From Bathynomus jamesi (Eukaryota > Arthropoda > Malacostraca > Isopoda > Cirolanidae): a DNA stretch of 64,000 nucleotides. Positions 55,601-64,000 of this stretch are shown here, piece after piece (within the stretch, counting starts at the first letter, position 1; every line of letters starts with the position of its first letter). The stretch spans positions 427,001 through 491,000 of the forward strand of contig JAJOZX010003203.1 of NCBI GenBank assembly GCA_023014485.1. The letters are read 5' to 3'. The notes under the pieces are model-generated. The model was not told the origin of the DNA, did no database searches, and saw only the letters and a program-made list of their open reading frames with translations. The translations under genes were made by a program, and so were the position numbers.

Positions 55601-56227
55601 TGTTACTGGATGTAGTGTCAAAAACAAGGGCAGTAACATTATCCGTAAGTTCCCATGTCTCCAGTAAATCCATTGAAGCCTCAGCCTGAGCTGTGCCAGA
55701 AGAATTGTCGATGACAGGTACTCCCAATAACTTTCCTTCAGTGTATGAAGGTGGACCAGACACTAGCACAGCTAAAGTCTCTGAGGTACTTCCAGGTTCA
55801 CTGCCCAAGACATCTTTGAGCAACTTTCCATCCCAGTGTAAGGCAGCGTACTGTGGGGGGTTTTCACAAAACTTGGACATGTGACTCTGGCTGATATTAT
55901 ACCTGGACAGCATTCTGTTGCGACGTGTTGTTGAGGTTGAGATGACGAAGTTATCCAGATCAGCCCCTCCAGCTTTCAAGGTGGCAGAAACCATGGCAGT
56001 AACTTGATTGTCTGATAAACCAAGACGATCAACTGTATTGCAGATGACATCACATTCCATGACCTTCCTTGGAAACGTCAAAGTCACACTAGTCACAGTG
56101 TCTTGATGGTGAGAACATCCAGGACGAGGCTGATGGTAATCCATGTCCTCTGTGTTAGCGTCGTTGTCAGTTGAGTCACCCCAGGTAATGTCATCCACAT
56201 GAACAACTGCCTCTTGTTCTGCTGCAG
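55582..56227 (-). pseudogene. R transposase, middle part (exon 2)
   Basis: Minus-strand exon after an acceptor TTTTACAG (56228-56235). It starts AAAEQEAVVHVDD, then carries LGLSDNQVTAMVSATLK, the same kind of helical module as VSDRAAAFIVSAVLQ in K3. YAALHWDGKLLKD follows with the first catalytic candidate (about 55830), LLGVPVIDN, and then ALVFDTTSSNS with the second (about 55615). A one-base frameshift near 55600 separates it from the CRHH frame. Confidence 0.78.
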
Positions 56228-56335
56228 CTGTAAAATAGTACAACATGTTAAGACAGTAATTGTTAAGTACATGCTAAATATTGCAATGGAGTAAAACTTA
56301 AAACTTTTTGTAACGTTCAAAGTAATTAGTTTTAC

Positions 56336-56978
56336 CTTGTTCTTGTCTATGCTGCAGTCTTTCATTCCTCGCTGCTTGCTGCAGGGATCTTGTCTCAAAA
56401 ATCTTGTCATGACCAGACATATGACCTTTCCTCTCAGTCTTTTGGTCTTCGTAGAACCTGATATCCTCATCTTTCTTCTCTCTGGATAACAGTCTGTTGT
56501 TCTGTATTTCCTGGATTGCATCTGGAGCTCCTATATCGAACAGGCTGTCTAATTCCAGCACAAATGCTCCTCTTTTTCCTCCAGGGTTACTTGCTCTTCC
56601 TTTGCTTTTCACCAGAGCACGATGTTTCTCATGTAGTTTCATGAAGAGCTTCATTGCGTTGTACTTGGTCATTGTCTTGATCCTAGCCATCTGCCAGAAT
56701 GGGATGATAGATTCAACTGTTTCATATGCAAGGTCTTGAACCATGGGCCTCCCTGCATTTTCCGGTAAATTCTGAAGATTAAGGAAATACTGGAACGCCT
56801 GTCTGTTGGTGGGAAGCTGGGAACCACTGATAAAAGCTGAAGGGTATCCAACCAGGAAAGTTTCAGTGAGAGATCTGGTAGATGGCCCAGTTGACACCTG
56901 CCTGTGGACAGTACGTGGAGGTTCTGAGATATCAACTGTGCGCCCACGGAGCTCCCTCAGCTCCTTGCTTAATGCCAT
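56336..56978 (-). CDS. R transposase, N-terminal exon
   Basis: ATG on the minus strand at 56978-56976 opens 214 codons to a donor CAAG|GTAAAA at 56336. Residues include FLVGYPSAFISGS, LAYETVESIIPFWQMARI, RAFVLELDSLFDIGA and EDIRFYEDQKTERKGHMSGHD. The FYEDQ segment resembles FYEDQKTTR in K1 exon 1-2, at the same relative place. The likely role is end recognition and folding; no zinc motif is evident. Confidence 0.75.
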
Positions 56979-57048
56979 TGTGAAGTTGTAACTTGTAGAT
57001 GGTTTTCTAGATTCTGATTGAGTTTCTGTTGTTTCCTGAAAAATGATA

Positions 57049-57054
57049 GATAAT

Positions 57055-57086
<32 letters not shown>

Positions 57087-57121
57087 ATTTATTTATTATT
57101 ATTATTATTATTATTTTATTT
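57049..57121. repeat. (ATT)n microsatellite
   Basis: TTATTATTATT runs with two interruptions, in the R 5' region. Confidence 0.95.
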
Positions 57122-57239
57122 ATTAATTTTATGCTCTTTCATTTGATACCTAATTTGTTGCTCTATCTTGTTTAGATCAAAAGTTAAAGTGCAAAACATA
57201 ATTCAAGGGACCCCGGAATTGGCGCTTTGGCCGATTTCC

Positions 57240-57598
57240 AAAGGTGGGCAGTTGCGCCGCAAAAAGTTGCGGCGCAACTTGCGGCGCAACATTTTTGGTT
57301 GCGCTTGCGCTTGCGGCGCAACTTTTTGAAAAGGGTTGCGCTTGCGCGTGCGGCGCAACTATTTCAGCAGAGTTGCGGTTGCGGCTACGGCGCTACAAAA
57401 ATCGTTGCGCGTGCCCACCACTGCAGATATACGTTAAATGCAAAGGTGGGCAGTTGCGCCGCAACATTTTTGGTTGCGCTTGCGCTTGCGGCGCAACTTT
57501 TTGAAAAGGGTTGCGCTTGCGCGTGCGGCGCAACTATTTCAGCAGAGTTGCGGTTGCGGTTGCGGCGCTACAAAAATCGTTGCGCGTGCCCACCACTG
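57240..57598. mobile_element. GC-rich hAT MITE, tandem dimer, inside R right TIR
   Basis: A perfect 8-bp duplication CCGATTTC (57232-57239 and 57599-57606) bounds the insert. It holds two units (57240-57423 and 57441-57598) joined by 17 bp. Each starts CAAAGGTGGGCAGTTGCGC and ends GCGTGCCCACCACTG, giving inverted ends around GGTGGGCA. The interior is an unusual run of GTTGCGC, GCTTGCGC and CGGCGCAAC words with high CpG content and many short hairpins. No coding sequence. The single duplication implies the dimer moved as one unit. Confidence 0.88.
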
Positions 57599-57755
57599 CC
57601 GATTTCAAGGCAGAAAATTTAAAGCTCCATGCGGCAATGCTTCCCAACATCCTAGGTCAAAATAGTTGTGATTTTCGGCTTTTTCAGGTCAAAAAGCATG
57701 TTAAAATGTACAGAAACCTATGAAAATAAGAAAAGTTGATTTTTGAACAGGCCTA

Positions 57756-59325
57756 ATGTGTCATATCTGTCGTCCCGGATACAGAATGAGTTCATTCAAC
57801 TTCTTGCTCTTTCTCTTCGAAACAAACTTCTCCAAGACATTCGCAAGAACAAGTACTATGGAATGTTATTTGACTCTACGCCTGACCTAGGTCATAGAGA
57901 GCAAATGTCATAGGTTTTCCGATATGTGGACATCAATTTTGACAAGAAGACTGTTGAAGTGAAGGAAGTCTTCCTTGGCTTTATTCATATTTACGGAAAA
58001 ACTGCATCACACATCGAGAGTTGTATCGTTGAAAGATTGGAGACAGATGGAATCAACCTCCAAGATTGTAGATCTCAATGCTATGATAATGCAGCTGTCA
58101 TGTCAGGACATCTCTCTGGGGTTCAACAAAGAATATCTGCTCGAAGTCCAAAAGCAACTTTTGTGAACTGTGACAACCACAGCCTGAATTTGTGTGGCGT
58201 ACATGCTGCCAGTCAAGAGCCCATTGTCATGACATTCTTTGGAACAGTTGAGAGCATCTATGCTTTCTTTTCTCGTTCGACGCTTCGTTGGCAGCACATG
58301 AAAGAAGTGATACCTATTGCAGTGAAGCGGGAAAGTGATACTCACTGGAGTGGTCGAGCTGATGCTGTGAAAACAATTCATCATGGGATTGAGCCTCTGT
58401 TGGAACTGTTCGAGAAGTCTGAGGAAGATGAAAGTAGCACACCTGAAACAAGAGGAGAGGCAGTTCAACTACAACATGCTATTATGTCCTTCAATTTCTT
58501 GACTATGTTGCATTTCTGGAATCCGATTTTGAGCAAGATCAACCGAGTACAAAAGCGATTGCAAGACCCAACGATGAACTTTCAGGATGCATACTTGGAC
58601 ATCAAAGTCCTGCAAGAAAACCTCACTGAAGAGCGTGAAGCAATCACCAAAGAGGCTGTTGAGAAAGGATAAAAACTTTGCAAAGAATGGGATGTTCCGA
58701 TTGAAACTATGCGAAGAAGAAATGGAAAATTATGCCTGACGAATTGGCCAGAGATGTAGGATTGTCAGCGAAACAGGAAGTTTCCCGAGTCATGAACACT
58801 GTGCTTGATCGGTTGAACATGGAAATGTGTGACAGATTCAGACGGTTGAAGGAGTTGGATAACAAATTTGGATTTCTCCTTGATGTGCAGAAGCTCGGAG
58901 GCTTGAACAGTGCTACCCTGAAAGAGAAATGTGACAATGCTGCCACATTTTACGATGGGGATATCAATGGCAGTGACTTGTATGTTGAAGTTGAGGATTG
59001 CAAAATGCTCTTGTCAGCTCGTCAAGATGTCAAAGTGACCAGCCCTAAGCAGCTGTTGACATTCATCATCACCTATGGAGATGTCTTTCCAAATCTACGA
59101 GTGGCTCTTCAAATATTGTTGACAATTGCAGTCTCCATTGCCAGCTGTGAGAGATCATTCAGTAAGCTAAAACTGATTTTAACTTACCACCGCGCATCAA
59201 TGGGACAAGATTGGCTTAGTACGTTAGCTCAGTTAAGCATTGAGAGAAAAACATTTGAACTTCTAAATTTTGATGATGTGATTGACAAGTTTGCTACTTT
59301 GAAAGCCAGAAAGATTAGTTTGTAA
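57756..59325 (+). pseudogene. ZMYM1-type hAT transposase, catalytic part
   Basis: Resumes the frame cut at 54005. It has SSRIQNEFIQLLA, YGMLFDSTPDLGHREQMS (first catalytic D), CYDNAAVMSGHLSGVQ (second), NCDNHSLNLCG, DTHWSGRADAV, and the hAT dimerisation end IASCERSFSKLKLIL with the third acidic residue (ER at about 59147-59152). In-frame stops at 57911-57913 (TAG) and 58670-58672 (TAA), and a frameshift near 58710, inactivate it. This is a normal DDE hAT and serves as the in-window reference for the K and R families. Confidence 0.85.
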
Positions 59326-59465
59326 ATACATAAACGGTAAATAAACCATGTACTGTTCATCGAAATTTTTTTTTCATTTATCAAGTTGGCAATGGGGGAG
59401 GGGGGCGCCCTGGCGCCACAAGTTACGTTTGCCCCTGGGCGCCAATAGTGCTCAGTACACCACTG

Positions 59466-59777
59466 GAAACATGGTACTGACATGTGTATTTATATGCTAA
59501 AGGAAGCCGTCCTAAAGTACAAGATGTCAAGCAGCAATGTATATCCCTGTTTTTTGGATGCATCAAAAGCATTTGATAGAGTTAACCATCACAAACTTTT
59601 CAAGAAACTCTTGTGTCGAGGGGTACCTAAATATATACTTAGGATACTTGCATTCTGGTATACAGAGCAGACCATGTTTGTAAGGTGGAAAAGCACTGTA
59701 TCACCAGGTTTTAAGGTACTAATGGTGTTAGGCAAGGAGGTATATTATCACCCTATCTTTTCTGATATACTGTACAT
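59466..59777 (+). pseudogene. CR1-like LINE RT fragment (plus strand)
   Basis: A second copy of the LINE at 51683-52250, in opposite orientation, with DMCIYMLKEAVLKYKM, FLDASKAFDRVNHHK and LRILAFWYTEQTM. One base is lost near 59717 (TTTTAAGGTACTAATGG) and the frame changes. Its left edge abuts the hAT terminus exactly; its right edge is K3. Confidence 0.82.
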
Positions 59778-60288
59778 TAGGGCGGAGTGAAAAACTCGTT
59801 TTTCGAATTTTCAAATTGGCTAGTGTGGAAAATGTGTGGAGTAGTGAGGAAATAAGCTGGTATAAATTTAAAATCATAACATTAATATCTTCAGGTGCCA
59901 CAATGACCTTCAATATTGAAAAAAATTGAAAAAAAGCAGATTTTAACCAATAATTACAGAAGAGTCCACGATGCACAATAGACAAGAATTTATTCACACT
60001 TGTATAAAAATAGCTCAGTCAACCTTTAAAAAAAGTTTCTATTCTCTAAAAACAGTTTTCTATAGTCAGCTCACTCAGCTGTCACGTGAGTACCTCGGTT
60101 CAGTGTAGCTGTCGCTCTCGTAGCAGGTGGGTGTTCTGTTGTTGGCGTTACTCAGATAGTCTAAACTATATTTCTTATATATTTTGCATTTCTGTATTGT
60201 GTTGCCCTAAGTTTGCCATGTACTATTAACTGAAATTAATGTATAATTGATATTAGCTCTTTCTTTTTCAGATTTGTATACTTTCAAA

Positions 60289-62531
60289 ATGTCTCGAGTT
60301 TGTGCAAAATCAACCAGGGCCTCAACTGAGTGCCCCATGTTTGGTATGGGGGAAGATTTGTGGCACAGGAATCTTCCTACATACGAAGGAGTTTTTAAAT
60401 ATTACTTGTTTGTAAGAAACGATTTGAAACAGAATACTAATAACGATCCTTCAATATCTCAAATATTAGAACAAGTTGTTGATAAATTGAAAACAATTTG
60501 GGAAAGTGCTTCCGTCCCAATTCTGTCAGACAGGCGAATTGAAACAATGTTCAGAAGCTACCACGAAAAGTATCGTGTCATTATGAAGCCATACCAAAGC
60601 AGAAAAAATTCTGAAGCTTACAAAGCAAAGATTGATATGTTCAAAAAGAAGCACACACGAAACTTTTTGACATTGCAGCGTGCAAGTGCAAAGTACTAAC
60701 ACAATGTTCTTGTCCCAAAGAAAAAAACGGTTCCAAAGGAAGAAGTGACGTTCCTCTTAGATCAAAGGAGTGAAAGAAAACTGTTTATTGATAGAGTAGA
60801 TATTACACTCTCAAAGAAAAAAGCATCTATGTTGCTAAGAAAGCAAAAAGAAGCTGTGAGGCTCACCAAAGAATCTTCACAGGAGAAATTGCAGGATACA
60901 AATGTTGAATTATCATCATCGACATCAAATAGTGAAAGTGAATCTGGCGAAATATCAGACGATACATTTCCAGAGCCAGTTAGCTCGAAGAGAAAGCTCG
61001 AACAACCTGAAGGACAATTATTCAAGAAAAGGAAAACTACAAATCTACCTTCAGTGGCTACTGCTTGTGACAGGACTGCAGTTTCAGATCGAGCTGCAGC
61101 ATTCATTGTTAGTGCAGTATTGCAAGATATTGGAGAAGTTTCTATTGACAATACATCTGAAGTAGTGGATAGGAGTAAAATCAGAAGAGAAAGACAAAAG
61201 AAGAGATCAGAAATTATGAAAGATCAAAATCAGGTCCCAATCAGAGGAATCTATTTTGATGGTCGAAAAGATTCTACACTCTTCCAAGAAAAAAAGAGTC
61301 CAAAGTATATCAGAAGAAGGTAACAGAAGAACATATCACTTTAGTGAGAGAACCTGGTTCAGATTATTTGGGCCATTATTCTGTGAATTCTGGATCAGCT
61401 GAAGAAATATGTAAAGGAATGTTTGAGTATATTGGAAATAATGACATGAACCTGGAAAACCTTGTTGCCATTGGATGCGATGGTGCAGCAGTCAACACTG
61501 GAGAAAAGGGAACGTTATAAGGCTTATAGAATTGAAGCTGAAGAAGCCAGTTCAATATTTAGTGTGCCAGCTCCATGCCAATGAATTGCCATTACGCCAT
61601 TTAGTTGCAAAGCTGGATGGAAAAACATCTGGCCCCCGCGGATTCACCGGTCCTATTGGCAGGGAATTAGAGAACTGTGAGAGTCTTCCTATTGTCGAGT
61701 TTGAAAGGATTGATGCTGAGGAACCAACTGTAGACTGTGAAGATCTTAGCACCGACCAAAAATATCTAATTGATATTCATCAGGCCATAACAAAGGGATA
61801 TTGCTCTCCAGATCTTGCTCATCGTAGTCCAGGCAAAATGGCACATTCACGATGGCTGACTACAGCAAATCGTTTGCTTCGTCTATACGTTTCAACTGTA
61901 AGTCCATCTGAGAACCTCATGAACATTGCTTCTTTTATAATGAAGGTCTACATCCCAATGTGGTTTTCTATTAAGCAAAGTATGTCTTTTGTCAATGGCT
62001 CAAAACATGTTTTCAAAACTATTGAACTAACAAGAACACTGAATGACGAAGTAAAGGATATTGTAAACCCTGTCATACAAAGAAATGCATTTTTTGCAAA
62101 TCCAGAAAATATTCTAGCATCAATGATTCATGATGACCGCAGCGCCATAAGAGAATTAGCGTGGAGGCGAATAAAGAAAGCAAGGCAAACAAACAAGGAA
62201 AAAGTTGTGAGGCGTTTCACAGTACCTGTATTCAATTTGAAGCTACTGATTATACTGATTTAATTAATTGGCAAAAATGCATTGTCACTGAACCACCTGT
62301 GACAAGACACCTGACAGAAATGAGATTGAAGAATTCATAGAAAACAAGAGTACCCCTCCATTCGAGAAATTCCCTTGTCATACACAAGTAGTAGAAAGAA
62401 TGGTAAAATTAGTGACTGAAGCATCATCAAAAGTATTTGGATTGAACGCGCGAGATGGCTTCATAAGATCAACACTTCAGTCACGTAAAAAAATGCCATC
62501 ATTCGAAAGTAAAGCTGAATATAAAGTTTAA
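60289..62531 (+). pseudogene. K3 transposase (in-frame stop and several frameshifts)
   Basis: ATG 60289 begins MSRVCAKST. Next are NLPTYEGVFKYYLF, an interrupted Cys cluster (TAA at 60697-60699; the +1 frame reads CKCKVLTQCSC), VPKEEVTFLLDQRSER, the VSDRAAAFIVSAVLQ module, the first candidate IYFDGRKDST (codon 61258), EEHITLVREPG, the second IGCDGAAVNTG (61470-61500), CQLHANELPLRH, LDGKTSGPRGFTGPIG, LSTDQKYL, AHSRWLTTANRLLRLYVS and, after 62260, TQVVERMVKLVTEAS near 62390. Frame breaks lie near 61315, 61500 and 62240-62330. The gene ends with FESKAEYKV and a TAA at 62529-62531. No introns are needed, unlike K1. Confidence 0.78.
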
Positions 62532-62892
62532 ATAAAACGTTAATAGAAAAAAACATGCGCAAGGATGGGTGGTTGGGAGGGCATGGGTGGAGCTCGACAC
62601 GCAGCCACCTCCTCGTGGTGAGTTCTGGATTATTTAGATCATTAATCAAAAGAACATTGATCTAAATAAACTAAGAGCTGCGTAATTCAGTAACTATTTT
62701 GGTAATTGGAACACTTAATATATAATAATAACAAGTAAGTTTCAGTTATTGTACTAATGCAGAATATAAGAAAATCATTATATTTCACTTTTTTCGACGG
62801 TTTTGTGGCACCTGAACAGTGGCGGTTCCTCATATGGGCAATATGGGCAGCCGCACAGGGCGGCATTTGTGGAGGGGCGGCATGAGCGCCTG

Positions 62893-62990
62893 CAAAAAAA
62901 ATAAAAATAAAAATAAGAATAAATAAATAAAGAAATAAATAAAAATAAAAAATAAAATAAAATAAATAATAAAAGATCAATAAATATATT
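62893..62990. repeat. A-rich AAATA repeat
   Basis: Low-complexity AAATAAAAATAAATA run, also present in shorter form in the MITE at 8376-8440. Confidence 0.93.
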
Positions 62991-63210
62991 TTTATTAATA
63001 AAAAACCATCTATTGCATTTTCCATAAACCTTCCCATAAAAGACCTAAACAATGCAAAATGCTTCCAGATTAATATTATTGGGAATAAAGGCCCATACTT
63101 TAACATATGTAATGTTATTTTTCTGGGTTTGGTTAAATAGTGAAATGTATATTATTTATTACAGAACGAATCTTCACACTAAGCCACTAAGGTCTGTCAA
63201 ATAACCGCAA

Positions 63211-64000
63211 ATGGATAAGAAGAGGTCAAAGCTATCAGGTGCTCAGTTTAGAAAAAAGAGGAAAGAAGAAGAGGAGAAACGAGCAAAAGATAAAGGTATA
63301 GAGCTATGTCATCTACTCTTCACTGCTATATTGCACTGCTATTTTGTGATATAGCTTTCTGAGTCATTTGAAGTGTACTATTATGTATATAATTAGCCAT
63401 TAACCAAGGAGGTTGTATTATTCATTTGTTTCCTATTCTAAAAGTTTAATAAATTGTGCTTAATAACATGTTAAATTAATTGTACTAGCCTATTCATGCA
63501 TTGGTCTGTTATGTTCTATTTTACTATTTGCAGGGGCACTTTTGAAATATTTTGGAACACCCTCTGCCACTAGCCAGGATGAGAAGCCGTCTACTTCTGC
63601 CATTATTGAGGCTGAGGAGCCATCTACCTCCTCAGCCTCACATATGTCTCCACAAATGCAGTCTGATCCTGAGGATGAAGACCCATTTGCTTCTACTTCT
63701 CCCCGGCAGGACTCTTCAGGTGAGTTTGTGTGCACATATGTCTGTGAGTGTGTGTGCGTGTGTGTGTATGTGTATGTGTGTGCATCCCTGCAAAGCATTT
63801 TGCAAACAGTTATAAATTATAATGTTATTATCACTGGGTCTGGGTTACTGGGTATGTGTGGTGTTTCACCACCATAATTCCATAACACCACCACCATAAC
63901 AAAGTGCTGTGAATAATGTGTTATCTAACTTAGGTGTGTATACTAATGAGTAATGCTCTTGTTCTTTCTATTAGAAATGCCTGGAGCAGAATCGCCTCCT
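63211..64000 (+). CDS. hAT transposase, first three exons (partial)
   Basis: ATG 63211 begins MDKKRSKLSGAQFRKKRKEE, a basic head typical of ZMYM1-type hAT proteins. Exon 1 ends at 63295 (donor GTATAG). Exon 2 is 63534-63719, from acceptor TTTGCAG to donor GTGAGT. It encodes GALLKYFGTPSA, then an acidic and Ser-rich stretch (PSTSAIIEAEEPSTSSAS, then SDPEDEDPFAST). Exon 3 starts at 63975 after TCTATTAG and runs off the window. The catalytic part is not seen. The structure implies an intact start, so this may be the youngest hAT here. Confidence 0.77.
63737..63785. repeat. (TG)n microsatellite
   Basis: TGTGTGTGCGTGTGTGTGTA-type tract in intron 2 of the hAT gene. Confidence 0.95.

Larger units (their letters stand above)
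54009..57755 (-). mobile_element. DNA transposon R (hAT-like, related to K family)
   Basis: About 250-bp inverted repeats (54009-54260 and 57125-57755, the right copy interrupted by the MITE dimer) start TAG(C/G)CCT(A/G)TTCAAAAATCAAC. ATGTGTCA occurs at 53998-54005 and 57756-57763, an 8-bp target duplication, with three extra bases (ATT) at the left. The host hAT reading frame resumes at 57756. The minus strand encodes the R transposase. Confidence 0.82.
52904..59465 (+). mobile_element. hAT transposon of the ZMYM1 type, split by R
   Basis: Left end CAGTGGCGGCTCG at 52904, right end GTACACCACTG at 59465. The interior encodes a TTF-type zinc-finger and hAT transposase in two parts (53189-54005 and 57756-59325), separated by R. 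The terminal bases agree for only about 6-8 positions, and no 8-bp duplication was found (CATATATA on the left, GAAACATG on the right). The right border is firm because LINE sequence starts at 59466. The left border may be from a rearranged or different hAT. Confidence 0.6.
59778..64000 (+). mobile_element. DNA transposon K3 (K family), right part outside the window
   Basis: Left terminus TAGGGCGGAGTGAAAAAC at 59778. An inner landmark CTTCAGGTGCCACAA (59888-59902) recurs inverted as TTGTGGCACCTGAA, just before 62817. Its right end must therefore lie beyond the hAT that interrupts it, about 110 bp past the far side of that element. The transposase is at 60289-62531. Confidence 0.72.
62817..64000 (+). 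mobile_element. hAT transposon (5' part), family of the 8302 MITE
   Basis: Left end CAGTGGCGGTTCCTCATATG at 62817. The first ~80 bp match the MITE at 8302. It is inserted in K3 after CACCTGAA (62809-62816), the expected 8-bp target. It carries a long AAATA run (62893-62990) and then coding exons from 63211. The element continues past the window end. Confidence 0.82.

Noticed and set aside
57240..57598. CpG island, promoter or rDNA-like segment
   Set aside because: The CG-rich stretch is a bounded insert with 8-bp target duplication and inverted ends, made of two repeat units.

Overview
This 64 kb window is metazoan, most likely invertebrate, DNA that is almost entirely mobile elements. No host gene, tRNA or rRNA was recognised. 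The elements are RTE and CR1-like LINEs, Ty3/gypsy and BEL/Pao retrotransposons, an Academ-like transposon, a DD37E Tc1/mariner and several hAT-type transposons. Scattered TTAGG/GGTTAGG-rich spacer suggests an arthropod, perhaps a crustacean, but this is weak evidence.

The layout is best read as nests of insertions. Most edges are defined by terminal repeats and a short target duplication, and reading frames resume across the inserts. NEST 1 (2052-26212): Ty3/gypsy element A (TSD TAGG) is split by DNA transposon K2 (4257-21486), a DD37E element (21807-23177, TA) and a hAT remnant (24599-25944). K2 is itself split by a minus-strand RTE LINE (4623-17032) and a solo LTR (18667-19992, TSD AGAC). 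The RTE contains a 5'-truncated gypsy C (6440-10297, holding a hAT MITE) and an Academ-like transposon (11542-16900, TSD TCA).

NEST 2 (27422-52480) is five levels deep. A minus-strand CR1-like LINE contains gypsy B (28225-51677, TSD CTTTG). Gypsy B contains DNA transposon K1 (28516-46631). K1 contains BEL-1 (31079-44981, TSD TAGGG). BEL-1 contains BEL-2 (36491-43501, TSD GTAAG), a second copy of the same family inserted in its integrase. NEST 3 (52904-59465): a ZMYM1-type hAT is split by DNA transposon R (54009-57755), whose right terminal repeat holds a GC-rich tandem MITE dimer (57240-57598, TSD CCGATTTC). NEST 4 (59466 to the end): a LINE fragment is followed by DNA transposon K3, which is split by a hAT whose 5' exons run off the window.

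The most interesting content is the K/R group of transposases, present as four separate elements (K1, K2, K3, R). They share TAGG- or TAGC-type termini, a helical 'SDxxxxxxxS' module and motifs that line up with canonical hAT transposases seen in the same window: FDG(K/R) or HWDGK, then D(G/S/T)xxxN(T/S)G, then CxxH or CRHH, then an (S/A)RW motif and a late (V/A)ER motif. I could not name this group from the sequence. It may be a poorly described hAT-related lineage.

Nearly every coding region is broken by frameshifts, stops or insertions, so nothing here is likely to be autonomously active. Some lesions in BEL-2, whose two LTRs are almost identical, look more like assembly indel errors than decay.
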